64,000 bases of DNA, taken from the NCBI GenBank assembly GCA_017429525.1, contig JAFROT010000010.1, forward strand, positions 124,001-188,000, given 5' to 3'. The stretch is from Bacteroidaceae bacterium. GTDB lineage: Bacteria; Bacteroidota; Bacteroidia; Bacteroidales; Bacteroidaceae. The position numbers and the translations under genes were made by a program. The stretch's first letter is position 1. The number at the start of each line of letters is the position of its first letter. The notes under the pieces were generated by a model. The model was not told the origin of the DNA. It did not search any database and saw only the letters and a list, made by a program, of their open reading frames with translations. This document shows positions 37,502 to 45,215 of the stretch, one piece after another.

Positions 37502-38428
37502 TTAGTCGCGCAGAAACTCTAACTGGTCGAGGGCGGAGAGGTCACAGCTGTCGAGCACACGTTCCCAGACGAGGCGCGACGTGTCGGACTGAGTCTCGGA
37601 GAGACGGTAGATGCCAAGAAAAGTGTAGGTGGAGTCCGAGAGGTCTTTCATGAAGGTGATGCGCAGCTCACGGAAGGTCGTCACGCGGAGGTAGTTGTCG
37701 GAATTGCGTGCGGCGATGATGGACGAGTCCATGCCGAGCGGGGCGATCGGCTGCCAGTACTCGGTGATGGTAGGCATGAGGCTGCTGCGGTTGCCATCGT
37801 TGTGCCACTCGGGATGGTGGTATTGCGGCCCCCATACGATGATGCCGTTAAGGTGAGGCAGCGGTTTGCTCCAGGCGTTAGAGGTGTCGTCGATACCGAA
37901 CAGCCGAAGGTAGTCGTTGACGCTCGCGAAGGACTGTCCGGCACGCAGGACGCGAGGCTCAGCGTCGTGCGTGACGGTGCGCTGTCCGAACAGCAGCAGT
38001 GCCGCCACCGCCACCACGATCAAGGACACGGTCACGATGCCAGCCCATCGCCAACGAGACGGGGTAGAGTCCGGGAGGGCAGGGGAAGAGTCTTCGGAGG
38101 ATGAGTCTTCCGAGGATAAGTCTTCGGAGGATAAGTCTTCGGGGGAAGAGTCCGGTTGCCGCTGAGGGGTAGGCGTCTGCTGGCAGAAAGCCTCCCAGTC
38201 CTTGTAGCCTACGAATGTCGATAGGATGTCCAGCGTGTTTTGGCGCGGCATACTGGAGCTGCTGACATAACCGAAGAAACGCTTGAGGGTGCTCGCACTG
38301 ACGGTTTCATGCAGACGCTCCTTGATGAGTTCCGAGAGATAGTCGAAGTCCTTGGGCGTACGCATCGAGCGGCAGGCCACCTCCTCGATGGTCTGCTGCA
38401 AGCGCATTATGTTTTCGTCGTTGAGCAT
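37502..38428 (-). CDS. Membrane-anchored protein with N-terminal wHTH-like domain
   Basis: 308 residues from the Met at 38428, consistent with the promoter at 38500-38530; longer versions would start upstream of transcription. Residues 1-75 (RTPKDFDYLSELIKERL, SASTLKRFFGYV, TLDILSTFVGYKDWEAFC) match a small helical, putatively DNA-binding domain widespread in Bacteroidales. Then comes a Ser/Glu/Asp linker coded by four 15-bp repeats, one membrane helix (WAGIVTVSLIVVAVAALLLFG) and a ~150-residue C-terminal domain that would face the periplasm. The layout suggests a transmembrane signalling regulator; ligand and targets unknown. Confidence 0.72.
   Translation of the reverse strand: MLNDENIMRLQQTIEEVACRSMRTPKDFDYLSELIKERLHETVSASTLKRFFGYVSSSSMPRQNTLDILSTFVGYKDWEAFCQQTPTPQRQPDSSPEDLSSEDLSSEDSSSEDSSPALPDSTPSRWRWAGIVTVSLIVVAVAALLLFGQRTVTHDAEPRVLRAGQSFASVNDYLRLFGIDDTSNAWSKPLPHLNGIIVWGPQYHHPEWHNDGNRSSLMPTITEYWQPIAPLGMDSSIIAARNSDNYLRVTTFRELRITFMKDLSDSTYTFLGIYRLSETQSDTSRLVWERVLDSCDLSALDQLEFLRD
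38088..38147. repeat. 15-bp tandem repeat, four units, in coding sequence
   Basis: Four 15-bp units of the type RAGTCTTCSGAGGAT code for the SSEDS/SSEDL/SPEDL linker of the membrane-anchored wHTH protein. Slippage would change linker length without a frameshift. Confidence 0.75.
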
Positions 38429-38499
38429 GAAGACAATAGCTATGGATCGTGGCTGGCTGATTCCCGACAGAGACAACGCTGCGAGGGCTTTTGTCGCCA

Positions 38500-38530
38500 C
38501 AAAGGTAGCTAATAATCTGCGTCCGCACAA
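38500..38530 (-). promoter_or_regulatory. Promoter of the wHTH/membrane protein gene
   Basis: Minus-strand TACCTTTG (38500-38507), 20-nt spacer, TTG (38528-38530). Confidence 0.6.
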
Positions 38531-38588
38531 ACTTTTGGGCAAAAATGTACGGGCGATGTCAAGAAAACTGACTCTTACGCATAAGGAA

Positions 38589-39524
38589 TCAAGCGCATGG
38601 CAACGTCAGCCTGAACGTCACGGCGTAGCCCGTCTCGGGCTGGTCCATGAGCTCGAGGTCGCCGCCCTGCCGCACCATGATCTGGCGTGAGAGGGCGAGG
38701 CCGATGCCGGTGCCTCCGTGCTTGGTCGTGAAGAAGGGGATGAAGATGCTGTCGCGGTCAACGGCGGGGATGGGGGCGCCATCGTTGGAGAGGAAGAAGA
38801 CCCACCCCCGCCCCCTCCCGTCAGGGAGGGGAGAGGCTGCCCCGTGTTCTTCTCCTTCCGGCCGGAGGTCTCCCCTCCCTGACGGGAGGGGTTGGGGGTG
38901 GGTCTTTATCCTCCTCGCTCCTGCCTCCACGGCATTCTTCACCAAGTTCACCACCACCTGTTGCAGCAGCACGGGGTCGGTGTGTACGATTACGTCGTCC
39001 ATGCCTACTACGTCCCATGCCAGTTGCGGATAGAGGCGCTGCACTTCGGCGAAAAAGGCATCGAGGTGCACATCCTCGGGCTTCGGCTGTTGCAGCTGTG
39101 CCAACTTGCGGTAGCTCTCTACGAAGGTGGTCAGGCGAGTAGCGGTAGCGTTGATGCTGCGGATGCCGGCTTCCAGGGGCGTGCCGGCGACGTCATCACG
39201 ACGAAGCAAACTCTGACTGATGCTGGCGATAGGAGCGGTGGAGTTCATCATCTCGTGGGTGAGCACCCGCGCCAGGCGCTCCCACGACTCGACTTCGCTC
39301 TGATTCACTTGCTGATGAATCACTTCGCCCAAGTCGTTCAACGTCTCTTGCATCGCCCGCTCGCCGCTGGTCAGACCGCGCGTATTCAGGCGAAACGACC
39401 AATCGTGGTTACGGATAGCTTCGCGCATCAGGTGAGCACGACGACGGAGGGAGCGCTGGTGACGAACGAACAGCCACGCAGCTATCACGACAATCAACAC
39501 GAAGATAGAGGCAATGAGCATCAT
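38589..39524 (-). CDS. Sensor histidine kinase of the exporter two-component system, with in-frame repeat insertion
   Basis: 311 residues: one N-terminal membrane helix with almost no periplasmic part, a short cytoplasmic linker, the phospho-acceptor helix (WERLARVLTHEMMNSTAPI, H90), N-box NLVKNAVEA near residue 192, and the G-boxes (FFTTKHGGTGIGLALSRQI). NtrY-like. Residues ~207-242, directly after the N-box, are coded by a palindromic repeat element (THPQPLPSGRG ... PLPDGRGRGW) inserted in frame between two core strands of the ATP-binding domain. Lacking an extracellular sensor, it may detect a membrane or internal signal. It follows the response-regulator gene after 126 nt. Confidence 0.88.
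   Translation of the reverse strand: MMLIASIFVLIVVIAAWLFVRHQRSLRRRAHLMREAIRNHDWSFRLNTRGLTSGERAMQETLNDLGEVIHQQVNQSEVESWERLARVLTHEMMNSTAPIASISQSLLRRDDVAGTPLEAGIRSINATATRLTTFVESYRKLAQLQQPKPEDVHLDAFFAEVQRLYPQLAWDVVGMDDVIVHTDPVLLQQVVVNLVKNAVEAGARRIKTHPQPLPSGRGDLRPEGEEHGAASPLPDGRGRGWVFFLSNDGAPIPAVDRDSIFIPFFTTKHGGTGIGLALSRQIMVRQGGDLELMDQPETGYAVTFRLTLPCA
38799..38904. repeat. Palindromic repeat element (family I) inside the histidine kinase gene
   Basis: Terminal inverted repeats GACCCACCCCCGCCCC.. and its near complement ending GGTGGGTC, each with a CCCTCCCGTCAGGGAGGG palindrome; central CCGGCCGG. The frame is preserved. Confidence 0.8.
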
Positions 39525-39650
39525 TTTATTTTTCTACTACTAATTATACGAATTTGACGAATGACTTAGCTCTATCATGAATCTTTCATTGTGCAACCCA
39601 ATCCGTCGAATTAGTGTAATTCGTTGCTTGAATAAAAGACTGTTTACATT

Positions 39651-40169
39651 TCACTTTTTGTTCAGCCGATTATACAGCGTCTGCCGGGTCAGTCCCAACA
39701 TCTTGGCCGCAGCCGTGAGGTTGCCGTCGGCACGATCTACGGCACGTCGTATGTGCTCCATCTCCACTTCGTCGAGCGGTGCCAACTGAGCCTGTGTCTC
39801 GAGGACGGCACGTAATTTCAGGATCAGTTGGTCATTGTCCCACGGTTTGGTGATGAAGTCGGCGGCTCCGCTCTTCAATGCCCGCACCGCTAATGGCACA
39901 TCGCCGTAGGCCGTTAGCATCACCACGGGCACGTCGGGATGCGACTGGCGCAACTCTTGCAGCCAGTGCAGGCCCTCGCGACCACTGTTGGTGCCAAGCG
40001 AGAAGTTCATGTCTAAGAGCACGAGGTCCACATGCTCAGCAGCCATCGTTCGTAGCAGTTCTTCAGGACGCTGCAGTGTGAGAATGCGCTCGAACATATC
40101 AGCGAGCGCATACTGCATGGCCACGAGGATGTCCGCGTTGTCATCACAGACAAGGATGGTTTGTTTCAT
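39651..40169 (-). CDS. Response regulator with Fis-type helix-turn-helix
   Basis: 172 residues from MKQTILVCDD; the promoter -7 box at 40192-40199 excludes the longer upstream frame. Receiver domain with D9/D10, phospho-acceptor D53 (LVLLDMNF), T in MLTAYGD and K in ITKPWD. Then directly comes a Fis-type HTH (residues ~130-172, ADGNLTAAAKMLGLTRQTLYNRLNKK), with no sigma-54 ATPase domain between: a RegA/ActR-like architecture. Cotranscribed with the downstream histidine kinase. It is divergent from the TolC gene, with one candidate operator 62 nt from its own -7 box and 63 nt from that of tolC. Confidence 0.9.
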   Translation of the reverse strand: MKQTILVCDDNADILVAMQYALADMFERILTLQRPEELLRTMAAEHVDLVLLDMNFSLGTNSGREGLHWLQELRQSHPDVPVVMLTAYGDVPLAVRALKSGAADFITKPWDNDQLILKLRAVLETQAQLAPLDEVEMEHIRRAVDRADGNLTAAAKMLGLTRQTLYNRLNKK

Positions 40170-40191
40170 GATCAGATGATGTTTGTTGCTG

Positions 40192-40199
40192 CAAAGGTA
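40192..40199 (-). promoter_or_regulatory. -7 box of the response-regulator gene
   Basis: Minus-strand TACCTTTG; leader ~15-20 nt. The operator at 40262-40276 lies 62 nt upstream. No good -33 element, which fits an activated promoter. Confidence 0.55.
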
Positions 40200-40261
40200 C
40201 GTAAAAAGCGCCATTCGCGCGCACGACAGGGTAGCTTTTATTTGCCATCCGCACAAAAAGC

Positions 40262-40276
40262 GTAAAATAATTAGAC
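40262..40276. promoter_or_regulatory. Candidate response-regulator operator, site 2 (shared by divergent promoters)
   Basis: GTAAAA-TAA-TTAGAC, followed by GTTTT. It is 63 nt from the tolC -7 box on the right and 62 nt from the response-regulator -7 box on the left, so it sits midway between the two. Confidence 0.62.
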
Positions 40277-40339
40277 GTTTTGCGCATCGCAGACAAAGAT
40301 TCTCGGTCGAAGGACTTGGAGGGTAAGCCAAAACGAACG

Positions 40340-40347
40340 TACCTTTG
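40340..40347 (+). promoter_or_regulatory. -7 box of the TolC gene
   Basis: TACCTTTG followed by CCCC; transcription would start near 40354. Confidence 0.55.
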
Positions 40348-40417
40348 CCCCGAAAAATCCATTCCCGTCATGTCACACATTCATTTCCTCAGCCGCACGA
40401 ATATAGTCAGCTTCATC

Positions 40418-40482
40418 ATTCCATCACGATGGAATAATCATTCCATCATGACAGAACGATCATTCCATCATGATGGAATGAT
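40418..40482. repeat. ATTCCATCA palindromes at the start of the TolC gene
   Basis: 40459-40482 is a perfect 24-bp palindrome (half-site ATCATTCCATCA); 40418-40435 is an 18-bp near-palindrome of the same sequence; a third half-site lies at 40439-40449. The perfect one covers the preferred start codon at 40478, so it could form an mRNA hairpin that hides it, or be an operator. Confidence 0.65.
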
Positions 40483-41854
40483 CTGCACGAATAGATGCAT
40501 CGGCCTTCTCATCCTCGTCCTCACAGCTTTGCCACTATATGTCCGCGCTCAGACGAGCGAACGCATCGACACACTCGCCCCGATGACCGTGTGGGAGTGC
40601 ATAGACTATGCCGTAGCCCACAGCCACGGTCTGCGGCAGCGTGCCTTGCAGCTCGACAACAGCGAGGCCACGCGTATGCAGGCCGCCGGCGCGTTCCTGC
40701 CCAGCCTCGGTGCAAGTGCAGGCACGCAATGGAACTTCGGTCGTGCCATCGACCCTGAGACGAACACGTACACGAGTGTGAGCACGTTCAACAATGGCTA
40801 TGGTCTCTCGACTTCGCTGCCCGTCTTCGATGGTCTCTCGCGCCTGCATACGCTGCGTGCCGCCCGTGCCGACGTGCTCATGCAGAAAAACGCATTGCAG
40901 GCCGACCGCGACCAGGTGGCGCTGGACACCTATCAGGCATTCACCAATGTCGTCTACTATCAGGAGACCGTACGTCTGGCCGAAGAGAAGCTACACGAGA
41001 GCAAACTGCTGCTCAGGCAAACTGAGGTGATGGAAGAGGAGGGGCTGAAGAGCCCGGCTGACGTGGCGCTGATCCGTGCACAGGTGGAGGCTGACAAGCT
41101 GACACTGACCCGGCAGGAGAACCAGCGGGAAAGCGGGATACTGAAGCTGAAAGAGGTGATGAACTGGGAGGTGAATGATGAATTACGAATGACGAATGAT
41201 GAATTACGAATGACGAATGATGAATCAATGATCACACTGACAAAGGAGAATCAACCAAATTCGTCATTAGCCATTCGTCATTCGTCATTACTCCTTCAAT
41301 CCTATTATCATATGGAGTCGACCCGCCACGCCCTCGGCGCAGCACGCTCAAACTTCTACCCTACCGTCTACTTGAATGCAGGCGTCAACACGTCCTACTT
41401 TCGCAACCTTAGCGCTACGCATACAACAGCCTACGGCCAGCAGCTGAAAAACAATTTGGGCGAATACGTGTCGCTGAGCATTAGTATTCCTCTGTTCAAC
41501 CGTCTCGGCAATATCGCAGCCTTGCGCCGTGCCAAGAACAATGTGCGCATCGCCGAGGAGCAGTACGCGGCCAAGCGGATGGAGCTGGAGGTACTACGCC
41601 AGCAGGCACATCTCGACGTGAAGGCCTATCAGCAGGAATGTGTGCAGGGCACGGCCAAAGTGGCCGCCGACAGCCTGGCCTACGAACTCACGCGCCAACA
41701 GTACACCCAAGGGCTGGCTTCGCCTATCGACCTGCAGACCCAAGCCACCACGCTCCTGCAGAGCCGTGCCTCGCTGCTGCAGAGTCGACTGATGGTGGGC
41801 GTGAAGGAGATGTTGGTGCGCTACTATGAAGGCGAACCGCTGGACGCGCGATAA
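40478..41854 (+). CDS. TolC-family outer-membrane efflux protein (exporter 1), with in-frame repeat insertion
   Basis: 458 residues from MICTNRCIGLLILV, which gives a signal peptide ending VRAQ; upstream in-frame ATGs at 40370 and 40448 are possible. Two repeated helical-hairpin halves typical of TolC: WECIDYAVAHSHGLRQRALQLDNSEATRMQAAGAFLPSLG-type first half and ARSNFYPTVYLNAG opening the second. Residues ~232-272 are coded by an inverted repeat (41175-41295), absent from what I expect of the family, at the junction of the halves. Likely outer-membrane exit of the FtsX-type ABC exporter, sharing its operator. Its last 31 nt overlap the convergent AraC gene. Confidence 0.88.
   Translation: MICTNRCIGLLILVLTALPLYVRAQTSERIDTLAPMTVWECIDYAVAHSHGLRQRALQLDNSEATRMQAAGAFLPSLGASAGTQWNFGRAIDPETNTYTSVSTFNNGYGLSTSLPVFDGLSRLHTLRAARADVLMQKNALQADRDQVALDTYQAFTNVVYYQETVRLAEEKLHESKLLLRQTEVMEEEGLKSPADVALIRAQVEADKLTLTRQENQRESGILKLKEVMNWEVNDELRMTNDELRMTNDESMITLTKENQPNSSLAIRHSSLLLQSYYHMESTRHALGAARSNFYPTVYLNAGVNTSYFRNLSATHTTAYGQQLKNNLGEYVSLSISIPLFNRLGNIAALRRAKNNVRIAEEQYAAKRMELEVLRQQAHLDVKAYQQECVQGTAKVAADSLAYELTRQQYTQGLASPIDLQTQATTLLQSRASLLQSRLMVGVKEMLVRYYEGEPLDAR
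41175..41295. repeat. Inverted repeat (family II, GAATGACGAAT type) inside the TolC gene
   Basis: Left side holds repeated AATGATGAATTACGAATGAC-type units, right side their complement (ATTCGTCATTCGTCATTA). Codes for NDELRMTNDELRMTNDE ... IRHSSLLL, keeping the frame. The same type of arm forms the glsA/asnA hairpin at 29383-29449. Confidence 0.7.
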
Positions 41855-42732
41855 TCCAAGGGCGTCTGTCCTGTCATCCTGCGGAAGAACTTGCTGAAGA
41901 ACGAAGGATTGGGAAAGGCCATCTCGTCGGCTATCTGCTTCAGCGTAAGATTGGTGTGAAGCAGCTTCACTTTGATGGCCATGACGAGGGCACGGTCTAT
42001 CCATTCCTTGGCCGTGACGCCGCTGGCCTGATGGACGACGGTGCCGAGGTAGCGGTCGGTGAGGCAGAGGCGGTCGGCATAGAAATGGATCTGATGCTCC
42101 CGCGCTGCGTATTGGTTCACGAGGCGGATGAACTGCTCCAGGATAGCTTGCTCGCGGGTGGCTGAAGGACTGCTGGCAGCGTTTGTTTTGGCGAAGATGC
42201 CGTTCCAATGCTGAAAGACAGCAGAGACGAGGCCTCCGACGACCTTAGCGTCGTAGTTCAGGCACACGATGTTCCATATCGCATCCAACAGCTGATGGGC
42301 TATGGCTACATCGGCCTCGGTGGGGTGCAACAGCAGGAACGACTGATGTCCATTGAAGGCCGGAAGGTCGTTAGGCGAGAAGGGCAAGGGGAAATCGGGC
42401 AGAATGACCATGCCTTTGATGCGCAGGTCCGGCGAGATAGACAAAGGCTGCACAATGGTGCCCGGACCAAGGATGATGATGTCACCGGCCTGCACATGAC
42501 GCTCGGTGAGGTTGACGATGGAACGCACCTCGCCTTGCACGACCAGACCGATCCTATAATCACTGATGCTGATAGGGGCATCGATGAGCTTCAAGACCTG
42601 AAAGGGAAGTGCCGTGCCGTGGATGACACCCAACTCCTTGTTCAGGAAGTATTGCCTATTGCCCGTTGACGACGACTCCTCCAGAAAGCGGCGCGTCATG
42701 CTGTAGCTCAATAGCTGTGGTCTTTTTGTCAT
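41824..42732 (-). CDS. AraC-family transcriptional regulator
   Basis: 302 residues. N-terminal cupin-like sensing domain (ALPFQVLKLIDAP, HVQAGDIIILGPGTIVQPL) and C-terminal double HTH of ~100 residues with DRYLGTVVHQASGVTAKEWID and LTLKQIADEMAFPNPSFFSKFFRRMTGQTPLDYR, the AraC signature. Divergent from the second TolC gene and therefore the likely regulator of the second exporter, as is usual for such clusters; the effector is unknown. Its 3' end overlaps the convergent exporter-1 tolC by 31 nt, which suggests this region was joined at that point. Confidence 0.92.
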   Translation of the reverse strand: MTKRPQLLSYSMTRRFLEESSSTGNRQYFLNKELGVIHGTALPFQVLKLIDAPISISDYRIGLVVQGEVRSIVNLTERHVQAGDIIILGPGTIVQPLSISPDLRIKGMVILPDFPLPFSPNDLPAFNGHQSFLLLHPTEADVAIAHQLLDAIWNIVCLNYDAKVVGGLVSAVFQHWNGIFAKTNAASSPSATREQAILEQFIRLVNQYAAREHQIHFYADRLCLTDRYLGTVVHQASGVTAKEWIDRALVMAIKVKLLHTNLTLKQIADEMAFPNPSFFSKFFRRMTGQTPLDYRASSGSPS

Positions 42733-42755
42733 ACGCTATACGTCTTATTCCGACG

Positions 42756-42763
42756 CAAAGGTA
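42756..42763 (-). promoter_or_regulatory. -7 box of the AraC gene
   Basis: Minus-strand TACCTTTG, 23 nt before the start codon. Confidence 0.5.
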
Positions 42764-42860
42764 AGCATTTTCTGCCTATTTGTATGCAGTATGAACTGAT
42801 TTCCTACAAAAAGGACATAAAAGAGTGGAAAAAGATAGCGGATGAGGGAACGGAATGTCG

Positions 42861-42868
42861 TATCTTTG
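42861..42868 (+). promoter_or_regulatory. -7 box of the second exporter operon
   Basis: TATCTTTG, 25 nt before the ATG at 42894. No clear -33, consistent with activation by the divergent AraC protein. Confidence 0.5.
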
Positions 42869-42893
42869 CACCGAAATCCAAAACAACAAAGAT

Positions 42894-44273
42894 ATGAAGT
42901 TACGTTTTCTATCCCTGCTCTTGTTGTCCTGGGGAGCAACGGTCGCAGCGCAGACGCTTGAAGAGTGCCAGCAGGCTGCCGAGCGCAACTACCCGCTTAT
43001 CCGCCAGTACGACTTGATTCGTCAGACCGCTGAACTCACCGTGGCCAACATCCAGAAAGGCTGGTTGCCCCAGCTCTCAGCGACGGCGCAGGGCACTTAC
43101 CAAAGCGATGTCACGGCGTGGCCCTCAGAGATGCGGACGCTGATGAACCAGATGGGCGTTGACCTGAAAGGCTTGAAGAAGGATCAGTACCGCGTCGGCA
43201 TCGACGTCCAACAGACGCTCTACGACGGCGGTGCGATACGCAATCAAAAGGAAATCGCACGCCGACAAGCGGATGTCCAGACAGCCGAGACGGAGGCGAA
43301 TCTATATAATGTACGCGCGCGAGTGAACGAGATGTACTTCGCCCTCCTGCTCACCAACGAACAGATTCGCCTGAACCGCGACCTGCAGACGCTCCTGGAG
43401 GGCAACGAGCAGAAGCTGCAGACTATGTTTCGCCATGGAACTGCCGCCGAGGGCGACTACAAGAGCGTGCGCGCCGAACGCCTCAGCGCCGTACAACGAC
43501 TGACGGACCTGGAGGCTCAACGACAGACGCTGGCAAGGATGCTGAGCGTGTTCTGCGGGATAGAGGTGAACGCCGCCCAAAAGCCAATCCAAGACCCTCC
43601 CCCCGCCCTCCCTTGTAGGGAGGGAGCAGTTACCTTAGCAAATGGAGAAAACAGCAACTCAGAACATTCCGCTCCCTCCCTACAAGGGAGGACGGGGGGA
43701 GAGTCCGTCGGGGTTGGGGCTTCTCCCCACCCCACCCTCCTCGCCTTTGATGCGCAGCAACGGCTGACAGATGCACAGGAACGTGCGCTCGATGCCGCTC
43801 TCAAGCCTCGGCTCAGCCTCTTCGCCTCCGGTTTCTATGGCTACCCTGGGTACAACCTCTTCGAAGATATGATGCGCCACCGCTGGTCGCTCAACGGGAT
43901 GATAGGCGCTCGCCTCACGTGGAATATCGGAGCCCTCTACACACGCAAGCAGGACAAGGCCAAGCTGCAAGTGCAGCGGCAACTGACCGAAACCGGCCGT
44001 GACGTCTTCCTCTTCAACAACCGGCTGGAACAGCTGCAGGAAGACGAGAATATCCAACGCTATCGCCGTCTCATGGCCGATGACGATGAGATTATCAGCC
44101 TGCGGCGCTCCGTTCGCCTCTCGGCTGAGTCGAAGCTCGCACACGGCATCATTGACGTGAACGAACTCGTCAAGGAAATCAACGCCGAGAACGCAGCACA
44201 GGTGCAGAAGAGCATCCATGAGATAGAGATGCTGAGAGAGATCTACAAACTAAGGCATACAACAAATAATTAG
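42894..44273 (+). CDS. TolC-family outer-membrane efflux protein (exporter 2), with in-frame repeat insertion
   Basis: 459 residues from MKLRFLSLLLLSWG, signal peptide ending VAAQ; the upstream in-frame Met would precede the -7 box. Typical TolC halves: TLEECQQAAERNYPLIRQYDLIRQTAEL and AALKPRLSLFASGFYGYPG. Residues ~233-270 (DPPPALPCREGAV ... SLQGRTGGES) come from a palindromic repeat, again close to the junction of the two halves. Heads a five-gene operon (TolC, fusion protein, double ATPase, two permeases); 6 nt to the next gene. Confidence 0.9.
   Translation: MKLRFLSLLLLSWGATVAAQTLEECQQAAERNYPLIRQYDLIRQTAELTVANIQKGWLPQLSATAQGTYQSDVTAWPSEMRTLMNQMGVDLKGLKKDQYRVGIDVQQTLYDGGAIRNQKEIARRQADVQTAETEANLYNVRARVNEMYFALLLTNEQIRLNRDLQTLLEGNEQKLQTMFRHGTAAEGDYKSVRAERLSAVQRLTDLEAQRQTLARMLSVFCGIEVNAAQKPIQDPPPALPCREGAVTLANGENSNSEHSAPSLQGRTGGESVGVGASPHPTLLAFDAQQRLTDAQERALDAALKPRLSLFASGFYGYPGYNLFEDMMRHRWSLNGMIGARLTWNIGALYTRKQDKAKLQVQRQLTETGRDVFLFNNRLEQLQEDENIQRYRRLMADDDEIISLRRSVRLSAESKLAHGIIDVNELVKEINAENAAQVQKSIHEIEMLREIYKLRHTTNN
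43593..43705. repeat. Palindromic repeat element (family I) inside the second TolC gene
   Basis: Terminal inverted repeats GACCCTCCCCCCGCCCTCCC.. and the complement ending GGGGGGAGAGTC, with CTCCCTTGTAGGGAG palindromes, interior GGGAGCAGTTACC and AACATTCCGCTCC. Frame preserved. Confidence 0.8.
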
Positions 44274-44279
44274 CACAAT

Positions 44280-45182
44280 ATGAAAAAGATATTGGTATTA
44301 GCAAGCGCGATGCTGACCATGAGCGCCTGCGGCAATAAGGAAAAGGAATTTGACGCCACCGGCACGTTCGAGGCTACCGAGACAACCGTCTCGGCCGAAC
44401 AGACGGGCACGCTGCTGACCTTCGACATAGAGGAAGGCAACGAGGTGGAGGCTGGCACACAGGTAGGACTCATCGACACGACACAGCTGTGGCTGAAGCT
44501 ACAGCAGCTGGATGCAACCAAACGCGTCTACGAGAGCCAGAAGCCTGACACGCAGAAGCAGATAGCGGCCACGCGCCAGCAGTTGCAGAAAGCACGCCAG
44601 GAGCAGCAGCGCTACCGCGAGCTGGTTCGCGATGGAGCCGCCCCATCCAAGACGCTCGACGACGCAACGAACCAAGTGAAGGTGCTCGAACGTCAACTTG
44701 AAGCTCAGCTCTCGACCTTCAACACTCAGCTTTCAACCTTAAACTCGCAGCAGGCCGCCACCGACGTGCAAGCCAACCAACTGCGCGACCAGCTGCAGAA
44801 GTGTCACATCTTAGTGCCCATTAGCGGCAGCGTCCTGGAGAAGTATGCTGAACGCGGCGAGTTCGTGGCTACGGGCAAACCACTGTTCAAGATAGCCGAC
44901 ACACGCCAGATGTTCCTGCGCGCCTACGTCACCTCTGCTCAGTTGCAGGACATCAAGGTCGGGCAGCCTGTCACGGTCTTCGCCGACTATGGCGACGGCC
45001 AACGTCGCACCTACGAAGGCAAGATCAGCTGGATATCCTCGCGCTCGGAGTTCACACCCAAGACCATCCTCACCGACGACGAGCGTGCCGACCTCGTCTA
45101 TGCCGTAAAGATAGCTGTCAAGAACGACGGCTACATCAAGATTGGCATGTACGGAGAGGTGAAGTTGAAAGGTGAAAGTTGA
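44280..45182 (+). CDS. HlyD-type membrane-fusion lipoprotein (exporter 2)
   Basis: 300 residues. Lipoprotein signal ending TMSAC (C17). Biotinyl-lipoyl-like half (TVSAEQTGTLLTFDIEEGNEVEAGTQVGLID), a coiled-coil hairpin (residues ~75-165, QQLQKARQEQQRYRELVRDGAAPSKTL), second lipoyl half (CHILVPISGSVLEKYAERGEFV) and beta-barrel domain. Links the inner-membrane ABC-2 permeases with TolC. Residues ~141-155 (LSTFNTQLSTLNSQQ) look like coding of a CTTTCAAC-type repeat, whose complement (GTTGAAAGGTGAAAG) also forms the gene's end and the following gap. Confidence 0.88.
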   Translation: MKKILVLASAMLTMSACGNKEKEFDATGTFEATETTVSAEQTGTLLTFDIEEGNEVEAGTQVGLIDTTQLWLKLQQLDATKRVYESQKPDTQKQIAATRQQLQKARQEQQRYRELVRDGAAPSKTLDDATNQVKVLERQLEAQLSTFNTQLSTLNSQQAATDVQANQLRDQLQKCHILVPISGSVLEKYAERGEFVATGKPLFKIADTRQMFLRAYVTSAQLQDIKVGQPVTVFADYGDGQRRTYEGKISWISSRSEFTPKTILTDDERADLVYAVKIAVKNDGYIKIGMYGEVKLKGES

Positions 45183-45207
45183 AAGTTGAATAGTTGAAAA
45201 GTGAAAG
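45163..45207. repeat. GTTGAAAG/GTGAAAG short tandem repeats
   Basis: Seven- to ten-base imperfect units (GTTGAAAGGTGAAAGTTGAAAG ...) run across the stop codon of the fusion-protein gene into the gap before the ATPase gene; similar strings occur at 44706-44750 (inverted). Confidence 0.5.
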
Positions 45208-45215
45208 GTGACGAA

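Noticed and set aside
38589-39524. Frameshifted or broken histidine kinase
   Set aside because: The odd segment at residues ~207-242 is an in-frame repeat insertion; all boxes before and after it are in the same frame and intact.
40300-40350. Sigma-54 promoter for tolC, because the regulator has a Fis-type HTH
   Set aside because: No GG/GC pair with -24/-12 spacing is found; the -7 box fits the ordinary Bacteroidetes sigma factor, and the regulator lacks a sigma-54 ATPase domain.
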